DNA from: Hyperoodon ampullatus
Taxonomy: Eukaryota > Chordata > Mammalia > Artiodactyla > Ziphiidae
DNA: 64,000 nt
Assembly (NCBI GenBank): GCA_949752795.1
Contig: OX457062.1
Span: 95,717,777-95,781,776, forward strand
Direction of reading: 5' to 3'
How positions within the stretch are numbered: the stretch's first letter is position 1; each line of letters begins with the position of its first letter. Positions 11,601 through 25,504 of the stretch are shown one piece after another. A model generated the notes under the pieces. It was not told where the DNA came from. It saw nothing but the letters and a program-made list of their open reading frames with translations, and did not search any database. The translations under genes and the position numbers were made by a program.

Positions 11601-14600
11601 TAGATGGTGCAGATATCTGAAACGAGCTGCTGGGGTTTGAAGTCGAATTCACTGAAGTCCTTGACTTTTAAGGCCCCCATCTTGGGGCCAACCAGGTGCT
11701 GCAGGAAGTAGTTCAGCATGGAGATGATGCGCTCAGCCAGGAAAGGATGCACAAAGAGGGATTTGATCTCTGGAAAAAAAGCCAAAGTCTGTGAAAACTC
11801 AATCCATTAGCAATTTTCAACTTACAATGTCTTAGAGTTTTACTTGGAGACCTCTGGGGACTGCTATTTTTCAAAATACATTTTCATTGCAGTAATATTA
11901 GAAAATATTAGACAAGGAAAAGCAAACAAAATATAAAAACTACTACTCAGATGTAAACACTGTTAACATTTTGCTAATATATCCTTCTAGTTTTTCTGTC
12001 CATATTTACATACATATACATTTATAAAACAAAATAATTATCATATTGTACATATTCTGTAACTTACTTTTTTCATTAATGATATCGTAAATACCTTACC
12101 ATTTCAGTAAATATAGGTTCTTGTGCTGTCCAACATGGTAGCCACTGGCCACATGTGACTATTTAAATTAATTAAAATTAAATTAAAAATTCAGTTTTTC
12201 AGATACACTACCCACATTTCAAGTGTTCAGTGGCCACATGTGGCTAGTATCTATAGTATTGGACAGTCCAGATTTATAGAACATTTCCATCACATAAAGT
12301 TCTATAGGATAGTGACGATTCATACCTTTTTTTTTTTTTTTTTTACGGTACGCGGGCCTCTCGCTATTGTGGCCTCTCCCGGTGTGGAGCACAGGCTCCG
12401 GACGCGCAGGCTCAGCAGCCATGGCTCACGCGCCCAGCTGCTCCGTGGCATGTGGGATCCTCCCGGACCAGGACACGAACCCGTGTCCCCTGAATCGGCA
12501 GGCGGACTCTCAACCACTGAGCCACCAGGGAAGCCCTCATAACCCTTTTTAATGGCCACATAGTTTTCCAATGTGTGACTGCACCATGAGTTATTTATGT
12601 ACTCTATCTTTATTGCTGGACATTACTATTGTTTTCAATTTTTTCTTATTATAAGCATTTCACTAACTGATGAACTTCACTGTGTACATATCTTGTAGAC
12701 ATTACTTCCTACAACAAATTTGTAAGGAACTGCTAGGTCATGGCATGAATGAATGAATGAATGAATGAATGAATAAATAAATACCAAGTGCAACAAGCCA
12801 AGTAGTGTAAGGTTTGCTTAGTACTGCTGGCTCTTAATTTTTCAATTTTAGTCATTATCTGTTGACTCTACTACTGATGAGAGTTTAGCTCTCATTGCTG
12901 TCCCTCTTCCCCAAATACAAATTCCCCTAATATATAAACAAATCTTTGGTGAAATAATTTAGATTTTGTCATTAAGATTATGTAAATATCATATACAGCA
13001 GAGCCACATAGTATTCTAATGATTATATATATAAAGTAATATATACTTTTAATTTTTATTTATTTTTAAAATAATATATATTTTAATTAAAAAATTTTTA
13101 TTTATTACCATTTTTGGCTGCATGGGTCTTTGTTGCTGCACACGGGCTTTCTCTAGTTGCAGCAAGCAGGGGCTACTCTTCATTGCGATGCACGGGCTTC
13201 TTATTGAAGTGGCTTCTCTTGCTGCAGAGCATGGGCTCTAGGTGTGTGGGCTTCAGTAGTTGTGGCGCGTGAGCTCAGTAGTTGTGGCTCGTGGGCTCTA
13301 CAGCGCAGGTTTAGTAGTTGTGGTGCACGGGCTTAGCTGCTCCACAGCATGTGGGATCTTCCCTGACCAGGGCTTGAACCCATGTCCCCTGCATTGGCAG
13401 GCGGATTCTTAACCACTGTGCTGCCAGGAAAGTGCCAATATATATACTTTTTTTTTTTTGTGGTGCGCGGGCCTCTCCCTGCTGTGGCCTCTCCCGTTGC
13501 GCTCTGGACGCGCAGGCTCAGTGGTCATGGCTCATGGGCCTAGCCGCTCCGCGGCACGTGGGATCTTCCCGGACCGGGGCACGAACCCATGTCCCCTACT
13601 TCGGCAGGCAGGCTCTCAACCACTGCGCCACCAGGGAAGCCCCTATATATACTTTTTAATACTTCTTTTTCTCCGCTTATTTTCAGAGTACCTATCATTA
13701 AATCTTTCTAAACTCTCCACCAGAAATGTAAAACTCTCAAAAATAGTTTTTGGAGATGTTCTTTCTGGAAGCTTCCATTCATCACTCCAATCTGGACTCC
13801 TTGTTTTATAGGCCTATGGTGTGGTGGTCATACAAGCTACCTCTATCATCAGCCTGGGAACTTCCTTTGCACCTCTCTTACAGGATTCCACTTTCCTCCA
13901 TTTTGATGGAGTATATTTATCCTTTTGTAGCTTCTCCAAAAAGGGTACACCGGAAGTAAATCTGATACCTTCACGTCTGAAGATGTCCTTACATTTTACC
14001 CTCAAACAGGGTAAAATGATTTGGTTGGCTATAAGATTCTAGGCTGAAAAGATATTTTCCATCAGGACTGTGTTCCAGCTTCAAACGTCAGTGCTGTGAA
14101 ATTCAAAGATGTTTTGATGTTTAAACCATTGTACATGACCTGATTTTTTTCTCTGGAACCTTTTAGGTACCCTGATTTTCTGAAATGCCACAATGATATA
14201 CCTTAGTGTAGGGGTTTAAAAATTCCCTGCGCTGGGTACTTGGTGGCTCCTTTTAATTTAGAATCTCTTAGTTTTGGGGAATTTGGGGGGTATTATTTCT
14301 TTGATAACGTCCTTTCATTTTTCTCTTTTGACATTTCCTAGATTGATCCTTTATTTTCTTGTTTTCTCTTCTAATTTCCATCTCTTTTTCTGTTCTACTT
14401 TCATGGAAGAGTTCCTTGAATTTATCTTCTAACCCTTCTACTGACTTTTCAAAATTTCTGAAGTTGTATTTTCAATATCCAAGAGCTCCTTCTTGTTCTT
14501 TGCATAATCCCTTGTGTTGCCTCTTTGTTTCCGTTTTACGTATGCTGTATCTTCTCTCATACCTCTGAGATTATAAAGATATTTTAAAGCAGCAGTCCCC

Positions 14601-17600
14601 AACCTTTTTGGCACTAGGGACTGGTTTTGTGTAAGACAATTTTTCCACGGACCGGGGGTGGGGGTGGGGTGATGGTTCAGGCGGTAATGCAAGTGATGGG
14701 GAGCAATGGGGAGCGGCAGATGAAGCTTCGCTCACTCGCCCGCCGCTCACCTCCTGCTGTGCGGCCCTGTTCCTAACAGGCTGTGGACCGATACTGGTCC
14801 ACGGCCTGGGGGTTGGGGACCCCTGTTTTTTTTTTTTTTTTGTGGTACGTGGGCCTCTCACTGTTGTGGCCTCTCCCATTGCGGAGCACAGGCTCCAGAC
14901 ACGCAGGCTCAGTGGCCATGGCTCACGGGCCCAGCCGCTCCGCGGCATGTGGGATCCTCCCGGACCGGGGCACGAACCCATGTCCCCTGCATCGGCAGGC
15001 GGACTCTCAACCACTGCGCCACCAGGGAAGCCCAGGGGACCCCTGTTTTAAAGAGTTTTCATCTATTATCTGTGTTTCACATTAGAGGATTTCCTCAAAT
15101 GTCTGGTGATCCTTGGCTGTCACTTCATATATAATCAATATAAAAATTTTTAATGAAAGGTTTTACTTTGTATGTATGTATGTATGTATGTATGTATTTA
15201 TTTACTTACTTATTTATTTCCTTACTTATTTCCTTCCTTCCTTACTTATTTATTGATTGATTTATTGATTGATTGATTGTACGCGGGCCTCTCACTGTTG
15301 TGGCCTCTCCCGTTGCGGAGCACAGGCTCCGGACGCGCAGGCTCAGCGGCCATGGCTCACGGGCCCAGATGCTCCGCGGCATGTGGGATCCTCCTGGACT
15401 GGGGCACGAACCCGTGTCCCCTGCATCGGCAGGCGGACTCTCAACCACTGCGCCACCAGGTAAGCCCTACTTTGTTTTTAAATACAAAGTCTTACAGTGT
15501 GTATTTTCTACTTATATCACATCTCAATTCCGACTAGCCAAAGTTTAAATGCTTGAGAGCCACATGTGGCAAGTGACTACTGAACTGGACAGTGCAGCTC
15601 TAGAGAGAGTAGAGATAAGTATCTCTGTTTGATCTACCACATTTAACCAGAGTTCAAGAATATTTTTTTTCAGGTAACACAAACACCCCCAGATATATTG
15701 ATATGGCTAAGTTGTGTCCTCAAGAACAATGATACTAACTTATGCTTTCTGGCAGCTGTGTGAGGATGACCATTTCCTCCTTCCCATGTCAACAATGGAC
15801 AACATCATTCTTTTTGAAGCTTCTCTAGTGATTCACTTCCTCTCAGACTGTGGAGGAGGATACTGTCACCAGAGTCTCAGTGGGCTGATCCCTCAAATGA
15901 AGCAGATCTTAACCACTGCATGTTTTGGGAAAGCAGTGTGTTGTATCCTTACCTGATGTCAGAAAGGCAAGGGTACCAATTGTTTCATTGGACATGATGT
16001 TATGGAAACGTGCCAGCTGTCCAAACATCTGTAGGCCAGCCTCCTTCTCTCGGCGGGCTTCTGGAGTCAGACTGTCCCATTCACCTCGGTCCTTCTCAAT
16101 TTGTTGAATTTTTATCTTGCTCAAATACTACAGAAACCAGAGGTGGAAGGTATCAGAGAACAAAGTGTACTGAAGGGAAGATGATATTTAAGAGGTCTTA
16201 TTTAAAATCTAGTCCACTAAGCTGGGAAAACCACGGACTACCTAAGAGACATGAGGCTTTCTCAGCACAGGGCTGAAGTTTAAAAAGAAATTGTGGGGAG
16301 ACTTCCCTGACGGTCCAGTGGCTAAGACTCCACGCTCCCAATGCAGGGGACATGGGTTCGATCCCTGGTTGGGGAACTAAGAATCCTGCATGCCGCAAGG
16401 CACAGACTTAAAAAAAAAAAAAAAAAAGACGAAAAGAAGACAAAAAAAGATAAAAAAGAAATTGTGGGAAAAATTGTTTCAGCCTGGGTAGACTTATGGG
16501 TAATCCCCCTGGAAATATTATAGTCTATGAAATAGAAACGAGGATAAATAGTATATGAAATATTGGTAAAAGCAAACAGGCTACAGGGAAAAAAAAGATG
16601 AAAGATGAAAAAAACCCCCACCCCCCAAAACTGCTTATCAAAAAACAAAGCTCTATCAAACATGCAAAATGTCTGGAAGGAGAACCATAAATATTTAAAA
16701 CCCTCTACCTCTCAACATTCTTGCTATTGTAGCAAGCATGTTAAACTTACAGTCCCATGAAAACGCCATCTGTGTCATTCTGCCACATAGCTCTTGCTTA
16801 GAAACGTCTATTTATTACAGGACTTGTTTTCTAAGGCAACAGATCTAAAATCTTTTAAGTATGGGATTATGAACAAAGCAGGAACATTTTCTCACAAATC
16901 AAATACAAGTTACTGGGAGATTGCTAATCAATACGAGGAGTGTGTGGGCTATCCAACAGGCTACCCTCATGATTTACCTGCTTTGTCTCCCTTTGGGTCA
17001 CTGCCCTATCTTACACCTGTCGCAGATAAGGGAAGTTTTTATAGGAGCAATAAGCAGCTCCACAAGGGAGGGTTAAGCTGAAGGAACTGAGAGACCCCCA
17101 GGTGTATACTTTGTAAAACTCATGTTTCAGATATAGCTAAAGATTTGGGAGGCAGTGGACAGATGAAGAGTACTGATGACTTGGAGTCTCTATGTGAAAA
17201 AATAACCCAAACCAGAGATTTTTTTTCCAAATAGTGGTATAAAAGTCAGAATCTTTTAGGAAAGAGGGCTAAGAATCATTGCCTTGGTCAGTCACTGTTA
17301 CTGATGTCTTGGGATGCAAGAAAGTTGAAAGCACTAACTGAATGAAGATCCTCTGATTTCTTTCTGTAGTGCTAGACTGATTAGTTCTGCCAGTGTACCT
17401 TAGTTTGGCCTTTCACACTTTCTTTTCCACTCTCTGCCAAAATATCATCCTAGCTCATAAGGCCCTTGGTCTTGGTCTCTAATGGAACAATACCTATCAA
17501 ACTCTACAAGGGCAAGGTTGGTGGTACATTACTACTTGCAAATTTTTGGTGTCCAAGCCTGGTACTAGGGGATCGCTAGCATAAGGATTGCTGTATTATG

Positions 17601-20600
17601 ACTAAGAGGTAAAAAGTATGTATGATGGTATAAGGGCAGTTAAATCTGTTTGTTTGTTTTTTTACCTGTATGGCTTCATCCAAAAGGAAGATGGCATCGT
17701 TCATCAGCAGGTTAAGAAAGCGGAGGAAAAGTGGGGGATTCATGGCTTCTAAATTCTTAGAGGCATAGTCAGCCAAATCCTGTAAGTCCCAGCCCAAGAA
17801 AAAAACATTTTAGTACTGAATCGCAACCCATTGGGGCTTATGTGGAGCAAAACTCAGATAACTCAATTTTGGTTTCACCAAAAACATTCTCACCTTAATG
17901 CTTTCTCGATAGGTATCTGTTCCCCACATGTACCTGAGGATGGGATACATGGGGCGGCGGTAATTAAACTTCTGCTCAAACTGATGGGGGTCTCCTGGAG
18001 TAAGGTAAGAGCAAAACATCAGCAAAGGTGGTGCTATTAGAGAAAAGGCAAGAGCTTATGTTTATGTGTAGCCATTTATTTTATGAAAATTCTGAATGTG
18101 TCAAGGCTACCGGCAAGACCTGCCGTGGGAGTTTATGAAGGCCTAGAGTCATAATCAAGTGTTTGCTTATCTCCTTACCGACAGAACAAGAGGGGGACAT
18201 ATAAACGATACAGTACTCAGAAAAGGACAAAGACTGAGCTGCAAAATAAAAGCCAAGGGAAACAAATGCTTCCATATCCAAACGTAGACTACTTATCAGA
18301 CTTTGAATGAGGCCTCTGCGCTGGCCATTGTGGCAGTGCCAGCCACGTGCAGGATGGGCTACTAAAAGTAATCCCCACATTCTTCATGGATAACATCCCA
18401 ACTGTGTGGCCAACTGGTTCTTGATTACTCTGAAAAATCAGGCCAGGAGCTAAAAATCTGAGGCTTATACTGCTTTTGACATGCCAGAGGTACCACCAGA
18501 GCTCTACAGGTTGGGTCATATAATAAAGGAGGGGCATGGGATTTGAAGTCAGGAGACTTAGGTTTTCCTTCTGGCTCCACTTAATGCAAGTCTCTTACTC
18601 TTTCTCAACTCCCACTTCCTCAGAAAATAAAACAGGAATTATAATATACCCTCTAATATTACAACCAAAGGGTCATAGTGTCTGTATAATGAGATAACTG
18701 CAATGATTTATTGTGCAACTTCTTATATATTATAAAGATTTACATACACTGCCTCAACCATCACTTCAACCCCTTTTACAAATGAGGAAACTAAGTCTCA
18801 GAGGTAAGCAAGTAACAAAGTCAAAATTCAAATATGGAAAAACAGTCAGTAAAGTGTTAAATGTCTCTTTAATGTTAATTGTATTTATCACTGGCTGGCA
18901 GGACATCCCCTTTAAAAGGGGTCTTAAGTAACTGCTTTGCATATCTTGTTTACCGGTTGAGAGGGGGTACTGTTTACTCAGACATAGCATCTCAGGGTTA
19001 CAGCTCAAAAGGGCATGAGAGAAAGGGAATGTTGCTGTTATTCTTAATCTAACAATTAAACTGTACGACAGTTAGACCATCTGGATAAGACAAAAGAATA
19101 TCTCAATCAGCACATCGTCTCATTATCCACCATTCTGTAATTCTGAGGCAGAGAAAAATAAAGACCTGGTGTTTTAATTGGACAGCCTTATTTATTTGAG
19201 TATGATTCTATCAAAAATTATAGTAAAGTTGTTAACAGTATGCGTTTTTCTTTTTTAAGGTGAGAGAGACCTGATTCTACCACTTAATTGTATGACATAA
19301 ACAAATAATTTAATCTTTTTGAGCATCCATGTCTTTATAGGTAAATGGGGATAATAGAGTAAAACTTTCCAGATGGTGACAGATTAAGGAAACAATGTGA
19401 AAAAAGCACTTAGCATCAAGGGTAGCACATGGTAGGTATTCAATAAATGATGGCTTATGATATTTTCCTGACATTTAAAAACTGATCAGCGATCAGTTTC
19501 TTGGTTCTAGACTGCTTTACCTGTAAACTCAATGTCCACAAAGACCTTGATTAGAGCTTCTGCAAGGTGGGATGCATAGGGAAAGTTGCAGAACACACGT
19601 TTCCGGTGGAACACACTGGATACCAAGGGATTTGGGGTCTGATCCATGTGGGGCATCACTGCTTCCAACACCTCAGCGAGTTTGGCCCTTAGGTGGGGAT
19701 TCTTCATCCTATGAATAGGGCAGAAAGCAAACTGAGCAGGCAGAAAATTTAACTCCCAAATTTATAACTATTCTCTCCATACGAGGAGTCAAAACATCAT
19801 ATATCATCTGTACAGAGAGTTACAGGAGAAAACACGACTCTGCAGCTTTAAGTCGGTCAATTTCTGGGGGATATGCAGAGTGTACCATTCAGCTCTTTAA
19901 GATCACAGCTTACCAATTACGAGGATGAGTTCTTAAGTTTCTATTTAACGCTCCGCCATTCTGTTTACTTCTGTATAACAATGCATGACTTACTATTCTC
20001 TGACAGCTTCATCTGGGATAAACTTGCCTTTCCAAGCTTTCTGAGGCTAAGGGCCAGGATATAATTATTCCACATTACTTATATGCATACCATGTGCACC
20101 TAGTATTTGTTGACTTATGATTTTTCATTAGGTCTGCTCAGTTCAGTGAAGGACTGGCTTCTACCTATGTCTCACTGACACGGCTCAGGGGATTGTGGAT
20201 CTCTTCTTTGTGCAGCAAATTCTCACTTACATACATACTGTTTCCTTTGGCCTACCACCAAAAAATCAGAGAAGCAACTCTACAGGTCAGTAAGCATCTT
20301 CCTTTGGGAAGGAGGACTAGAAGCTATGAATGGTAAGACTTGAGATCAGAGAGCATTTACCCAAGTTTACTGCTCTTCCAACTCAGAATTTTAAGAGCAA
20401 ACTTTGTTATCATACATTAGAAGATCATTAGCACCTGGCAAGGTCTCTGGCATTAAGGTAACTATTTTAACCAGGGACTAGCAGTGAAATTCCCATCAGG
20501 TACCTTATATGCAGGTTCAAATTCTCTGTGGGCAAAGTCCTTTGTTTATTATGCCTCTCAAGTGTGGGATTTTGGGCTACCCATAAGGATAGTCAGGTGA

Positions 20601-23600
20601 TTCATTAATGTTAACACAACTTCTGAAGGCAACCCCTTATGATTCAGGCTTGTTTATTTCTTGGTTTAGAAGTCTTCTGAATGTTTGCAGCTCTAAACTG
20701 TGACAGAGTCACGCTTTCAGCACTTCACCTTTCTATGCTTCCAGTGAAAATGGTGATAAAATGAAGGACATGTTCCAGGGAATCTGCTGATGTCTCCAAG
20801 ATGTCATCGGCAAAGCGGCGGAGAAAAATGAGGAAATCACCCAAGTTATCTGCAAAAAATTCTGAGAAAAAAAATATTCACTGGAATTAGCCAAACATCT
20901 GACTCTTTGTATTATGCAATATTTAAATTCCTCCCTTTTACTCTACTTAGTGAAGGTTAAAAAAACCCCAAATGTCTTGTAGGTACTAGAAATGATGATA
21001 AATTAATATAGAATCTCCTTTGAATGTAAGTCAATTTTTATTTTTATCCAAGTAAACAGAATAGTAGAGACATAAAATATTAACACACCAGTGCAGTTTA
21101 AGAAAGTATACTGATAGACATATACTTCCAAACTCAAGGTTAACTGTGCATTAAAATAACCCTTTAGATGAAAAAGAATCTTGAATAGAAATGAATACAT
21201 TAGATGACTATGGTCTTCACTCTCTGGAGTCCTCCACTGGTCTTTGCCTTCTAGTACTTATGCCCTTGTATATCTCCTCCTACACTATTCCAGGGTAGAA
21301 GACACACTATGGGGCACATAGAAGTGATGGCATGTCATTTCCATAATTAGGTTATAAAAGCCTACAGCTTCCATTTTGGTTCCCTGCTCTGAGGAAGCCA
21401 CCTGCCATACCGTTAGCAGTACTAAGGAGAGTCCTGTGTGGCCTGGAAAAGAAACCAGCAAGCAACTGAGGTTTGCCAACAACCACACGACTAGGCTTGT
21501 AAGCAGATCCTCCAGCTCTGGTCGAGTCTTCAGATTTCCATGGCACTGGTGGACAGCCTGGCTGCAACCTCACGAAGGACCAGAGTCAGAACCATGCAGC
21601 TAAGCTACTCCTGGATCACTGACCCGTGGAAACTGTGTGTGATAATGTGTATTGTGTTAAGTTGCTATGTTTTGGGGTAATTTGTGACTCAGCAATAGAT
21701 GACCAGTACAGTGATCAAGAACATGTAACCTGATTTTGACGGACAGTTTCTGCCGACCCCTCACCAACATACACACATACACAATCTCACTTCTGGGTTA
21801 ACCAAGAGGAGATGATTTTTTTTTTCTAAAGAATAGCACAACTTTTTCCTGTCTGAGCGAAGAACAGATGCCCTCCGGCGACCTACACGCAGAGGCGGGG
21901 CCAAATCCAAAGCTGAGACCCAGGAGCTGTGAGAACAAAGAAGAGAAAGGGAAACCTCTCCCAGCAGCCTCAGAAGCAGCGGATTAAAGCTCCACAATCA
22001 ACTTGATGTACCCTGCATCTGTGGAATACATGAATAGACAACAAATCATCCCAAATTGAGGAGCCAGGAGTCAGTACTGTGCCTCTGAGGTGGGAGAGCC
22101 AACTTCAGGACACTGGTCCACAAGAGACCTCCCAGCTCCACATAATATCAAACGGCGAAAATCTTCCAGAGATCTCCATCTCAACACCAGCACCCAGCTT
22201 CACTCAACGACCAGCAAGCTACAGTGCTGGACACCCTATGCCAAACAACTAGCAAGACAGGAACACAACGCCACCCATTAGCAGAGAGGTGGCCTAAAAT
22301 CATAAAAAGTCTGCAGACACCCCAAAACACACCACCAGACGTGGACCTGCCCACCAGAAAGACAAGATCCAGCCTCATCCACCAGAACACAGGCACTAGT
22401 CCCCTCGACCAGGAAGCCTACACAACCCACTAAACCAACCTTAGCCACTGGGGACAGACACCAAAAACAACAGGAACTACGAACCTGCAGCCGGCAAAAA
22501 GGAGACCCCAAACACAGTAACATAAGCAAAATGAGAAGACAGAAAAACACACAGCAGGAGAAGGAGCAAGATAAAAACCCACCAGACCTAACAAATGAAG
22601 AGGTAATAGGCAGTCTATCTGAAAAAGAATTCAGAATAATGATAGTAAAGATGATCCAAAATCTTGGAAATAGAATAGACAAAATGCAAGAAACAGTTAA
22701 CAAGGACCTAGTAGAACTAAAGATGAATCAAGCATCGATTAAAAACACAATAAATGAAATGAAAAATACTCTAGATGGGATCAATAGCAGAATAACTGAG
22801 GCAGAAGAACGGATAAGTGAGGTGGAAGATAAAATAGTGGAAATAACTAATGCAGAGCAAAATAAAGAAAAAAGAATGAAAAGAACAGAGGACAATATCA
22901 GAGACCTCTGGGACAACATTAAACGCACCAACATTCGAATTATAGGGGTTCCAGAAGAAGAAGAGAAAAAGAAAGGGACTGAGAAAATATTTGAAGAGAT
23001 TATAGTTGAAAACTTCCCTAATATGGGAAAGGAAATAGTTAATCAAGTCCAAGAAGCACAGAGAGTCCCATACAGAATAAATCCAAGGAGAAATACGCCA
23101 AGACACATATTAATCAAACTGTCAAAAATTAAACACAAAGAAATCATATTAAAAGCAGCAAGGCAAAAACAACAAATAACACACAAGGGAATCCCCATCA
23201 GGATAACAGCTGATCTCTCAGCAGAAACTCTACAAGCCAGAAGGGAGTGGCAGGACATAATTAAAGTGATGAAGGAGAAAAACCTGCAACCAAGATTACT
23301 CTACCCAGCAAGGATCTCATTCAGATTTGATGGAGAAATTAAAACATTTACAGACAAGCAAAAGCTGAGAGAGTTCAGCACCACCAAACCAGCTTTACAA
23401 CAAATGCTAAAGGAACTTCTCTAGGCAAGAAACACAACAGAAGGAAAAGACCTACAATAACGAACCCAAAACAATTAAGAAAATGGGAATAGGAACATAC
23501 ATATCAATAATTACCTTAAATGTAAATGGACTAAACGCTCCCACCAAAAGACACAGATTGGCTGAATGGATACAAAAACAAGACCCATATATATGCTGTC

Positions 23601-25473
23601 TACAAGAGACCCACTTCAGACCTAGAGACACATACAGACTGAAAGTAAGGGGATGGAAAAAGATATTCCATGCAAATGGAAACCAAAAGAAAGCTGGAGT
23701 AGCAATTCTCATATCAGACAAAATAGACTTTAAAATAAAGACTACTAGAAGAGACAAAGAAGGACAAATGACTCTACTACCCAAAGCAATCTACAGATTC
23801 AATGCAATCCCTATCAAAATACCACTGGCATTTTTCACAGAACTAGAACAAAAAATTTCACAATTTGTATGGAAACACAAAAGACCCCGAATAGCCAAAG
23901 CAATCTTGAGAACGAAAAATGGAGCTGGAGGAATCAGGCTCCCTGACTTCAGACTATACTACAAAGCTGCAGTAATCAAGACAGTATGGTACTGGCACAA
24001 AAACAGAAAGATAGATCAATGGAACAGGACAGAAAGCCCAGAGATAAACCCACGGACATATGGTCACCTTATCTTTGATAAAGGAGGCAGGAATGTACAG
24101 TGGAGAAAGGACAGTCTCTTCAATAAGTGGTGTTGGGAAAACTGGACAGGGACATGTAAAAGTATGAGATTCGATCACTCCCTAACACCATACACAAAAA
24201 TAAGCTCAAAATGGATTAAAGACCTAAATGTAAGGCCAGACACTATCAAACTCTTAGAGGACAACATAGGCAGAACACTCTATGACATAAATCACAGCAA
24301 GATCCTTTTTGACCCACCTCCTAGAGAAATGGAAATAAAGACAAAAATAAACACATGGGACCTAATGAAACTTAAAAGCTTTTGCACAGCAAAGGAAACC
24401 ATAAACAAGACCAAAAGACAACCCTCAGAATGGGAGAAAATATTTGCAAACGAAGCAACTGACAAAGGATTAATCTCCAAAATTTATAAGCAGCTCATGC
24501 AGCTCAATAACAAAAAAACAAACAACCCAATCCAAAAATGGGCAGAAGACCTAAATAGACATTTCTCCACAGAAGATATACAGACTGCCAACAAACACAT
24601 GAAAGGATGCTCAACATCTTTACTAATTAGAGAAATGCAAATCAAAACTACAATGAGATATCATCTCACACCAGTCAGAATGGCCATCATCAAAAAATCT
24701 AGAAACAATAAATGCTGGAGAGGGTGTGGAAAAAAGGGAACACTCTTGCACTGCTGGTGGGAATGTGAATTGGTACAGCCACTATGGAGAACGGTATGGA
24801 GGTTCCTTAAAAAACTACAAATAGAACTACCATATGACCCTGCAATCCCACTACTGGGCATATACCCTGAGGAAACCATAATTCAAAAAGAGACATGTAC
24901 CAAAATGTTCATAGCAGCCCTATTTACAATAGCCCGGAGATGGAAACAACCTAAGTGTCCATCATCGGATGAATGGGTAAAGAAGATGTGGCACATACGT
25001 ACAATGGAATATTACTCAGCCATAAAAAGAAATGAAATTGAACTATTTGTAATGAGGTGGATGGACCTAGAGTCTGTCATACAGAGTGAAGTAAGTCAGA
25101 AAGAGAAAGACAAATACTGTATGCTGACACATATATATGGAATTTAAGAAAAAAAAAGGTCATGAAGAACATAGGGGTAAGACAGGAATAAAGACACAGA
25201 CCTACTAGAGAATGGACTTGAGGATATGGGGAGGGGGAAGGGTAAGCTGTGACAAAGTGAAAGAGCGGCATGGACATATATACACTACCAAACGTAAGGT
25301 AGATAGCTAGTGGGAAGCAGCCGCATAGCACAGGGAGATCAGCTCGGTGCTTTGTGACCGCCTGGAGGGGTGGGATAGGGAGGGTGGGAGGGAGACGCAA
25401 AAGGGAGGGGATATGGGAACATATGTATACATATAACTGATTAAATTTGTGATAAAGCAAAAAATAAAAAAAA

Positions 25474-25504
<31 letters not shown>

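Larger units (their letters stand above)
11870..12740. mobile_element. Old L1-type fragment interrupted by a hAT-like MITE and a CHR SINE
   Basis: Diverged sequence in two parts (about 11,880-12,110 and 12,540-12,740), the latter with the familiar CATAGTTTTCCAATGTGTGA / TTATTGCTGGACATT pattern of old L1 3' regions on the minus strand. Between them sit the hAT-like and SINE insertions listed separately. Family not determined. Confidence 0.4.

Noticed and set aside
22090..22530. Short open frames in the L1 5' part
   Set aside because: Part of the L1 5' UTR, upstream of ORF1; no known product.
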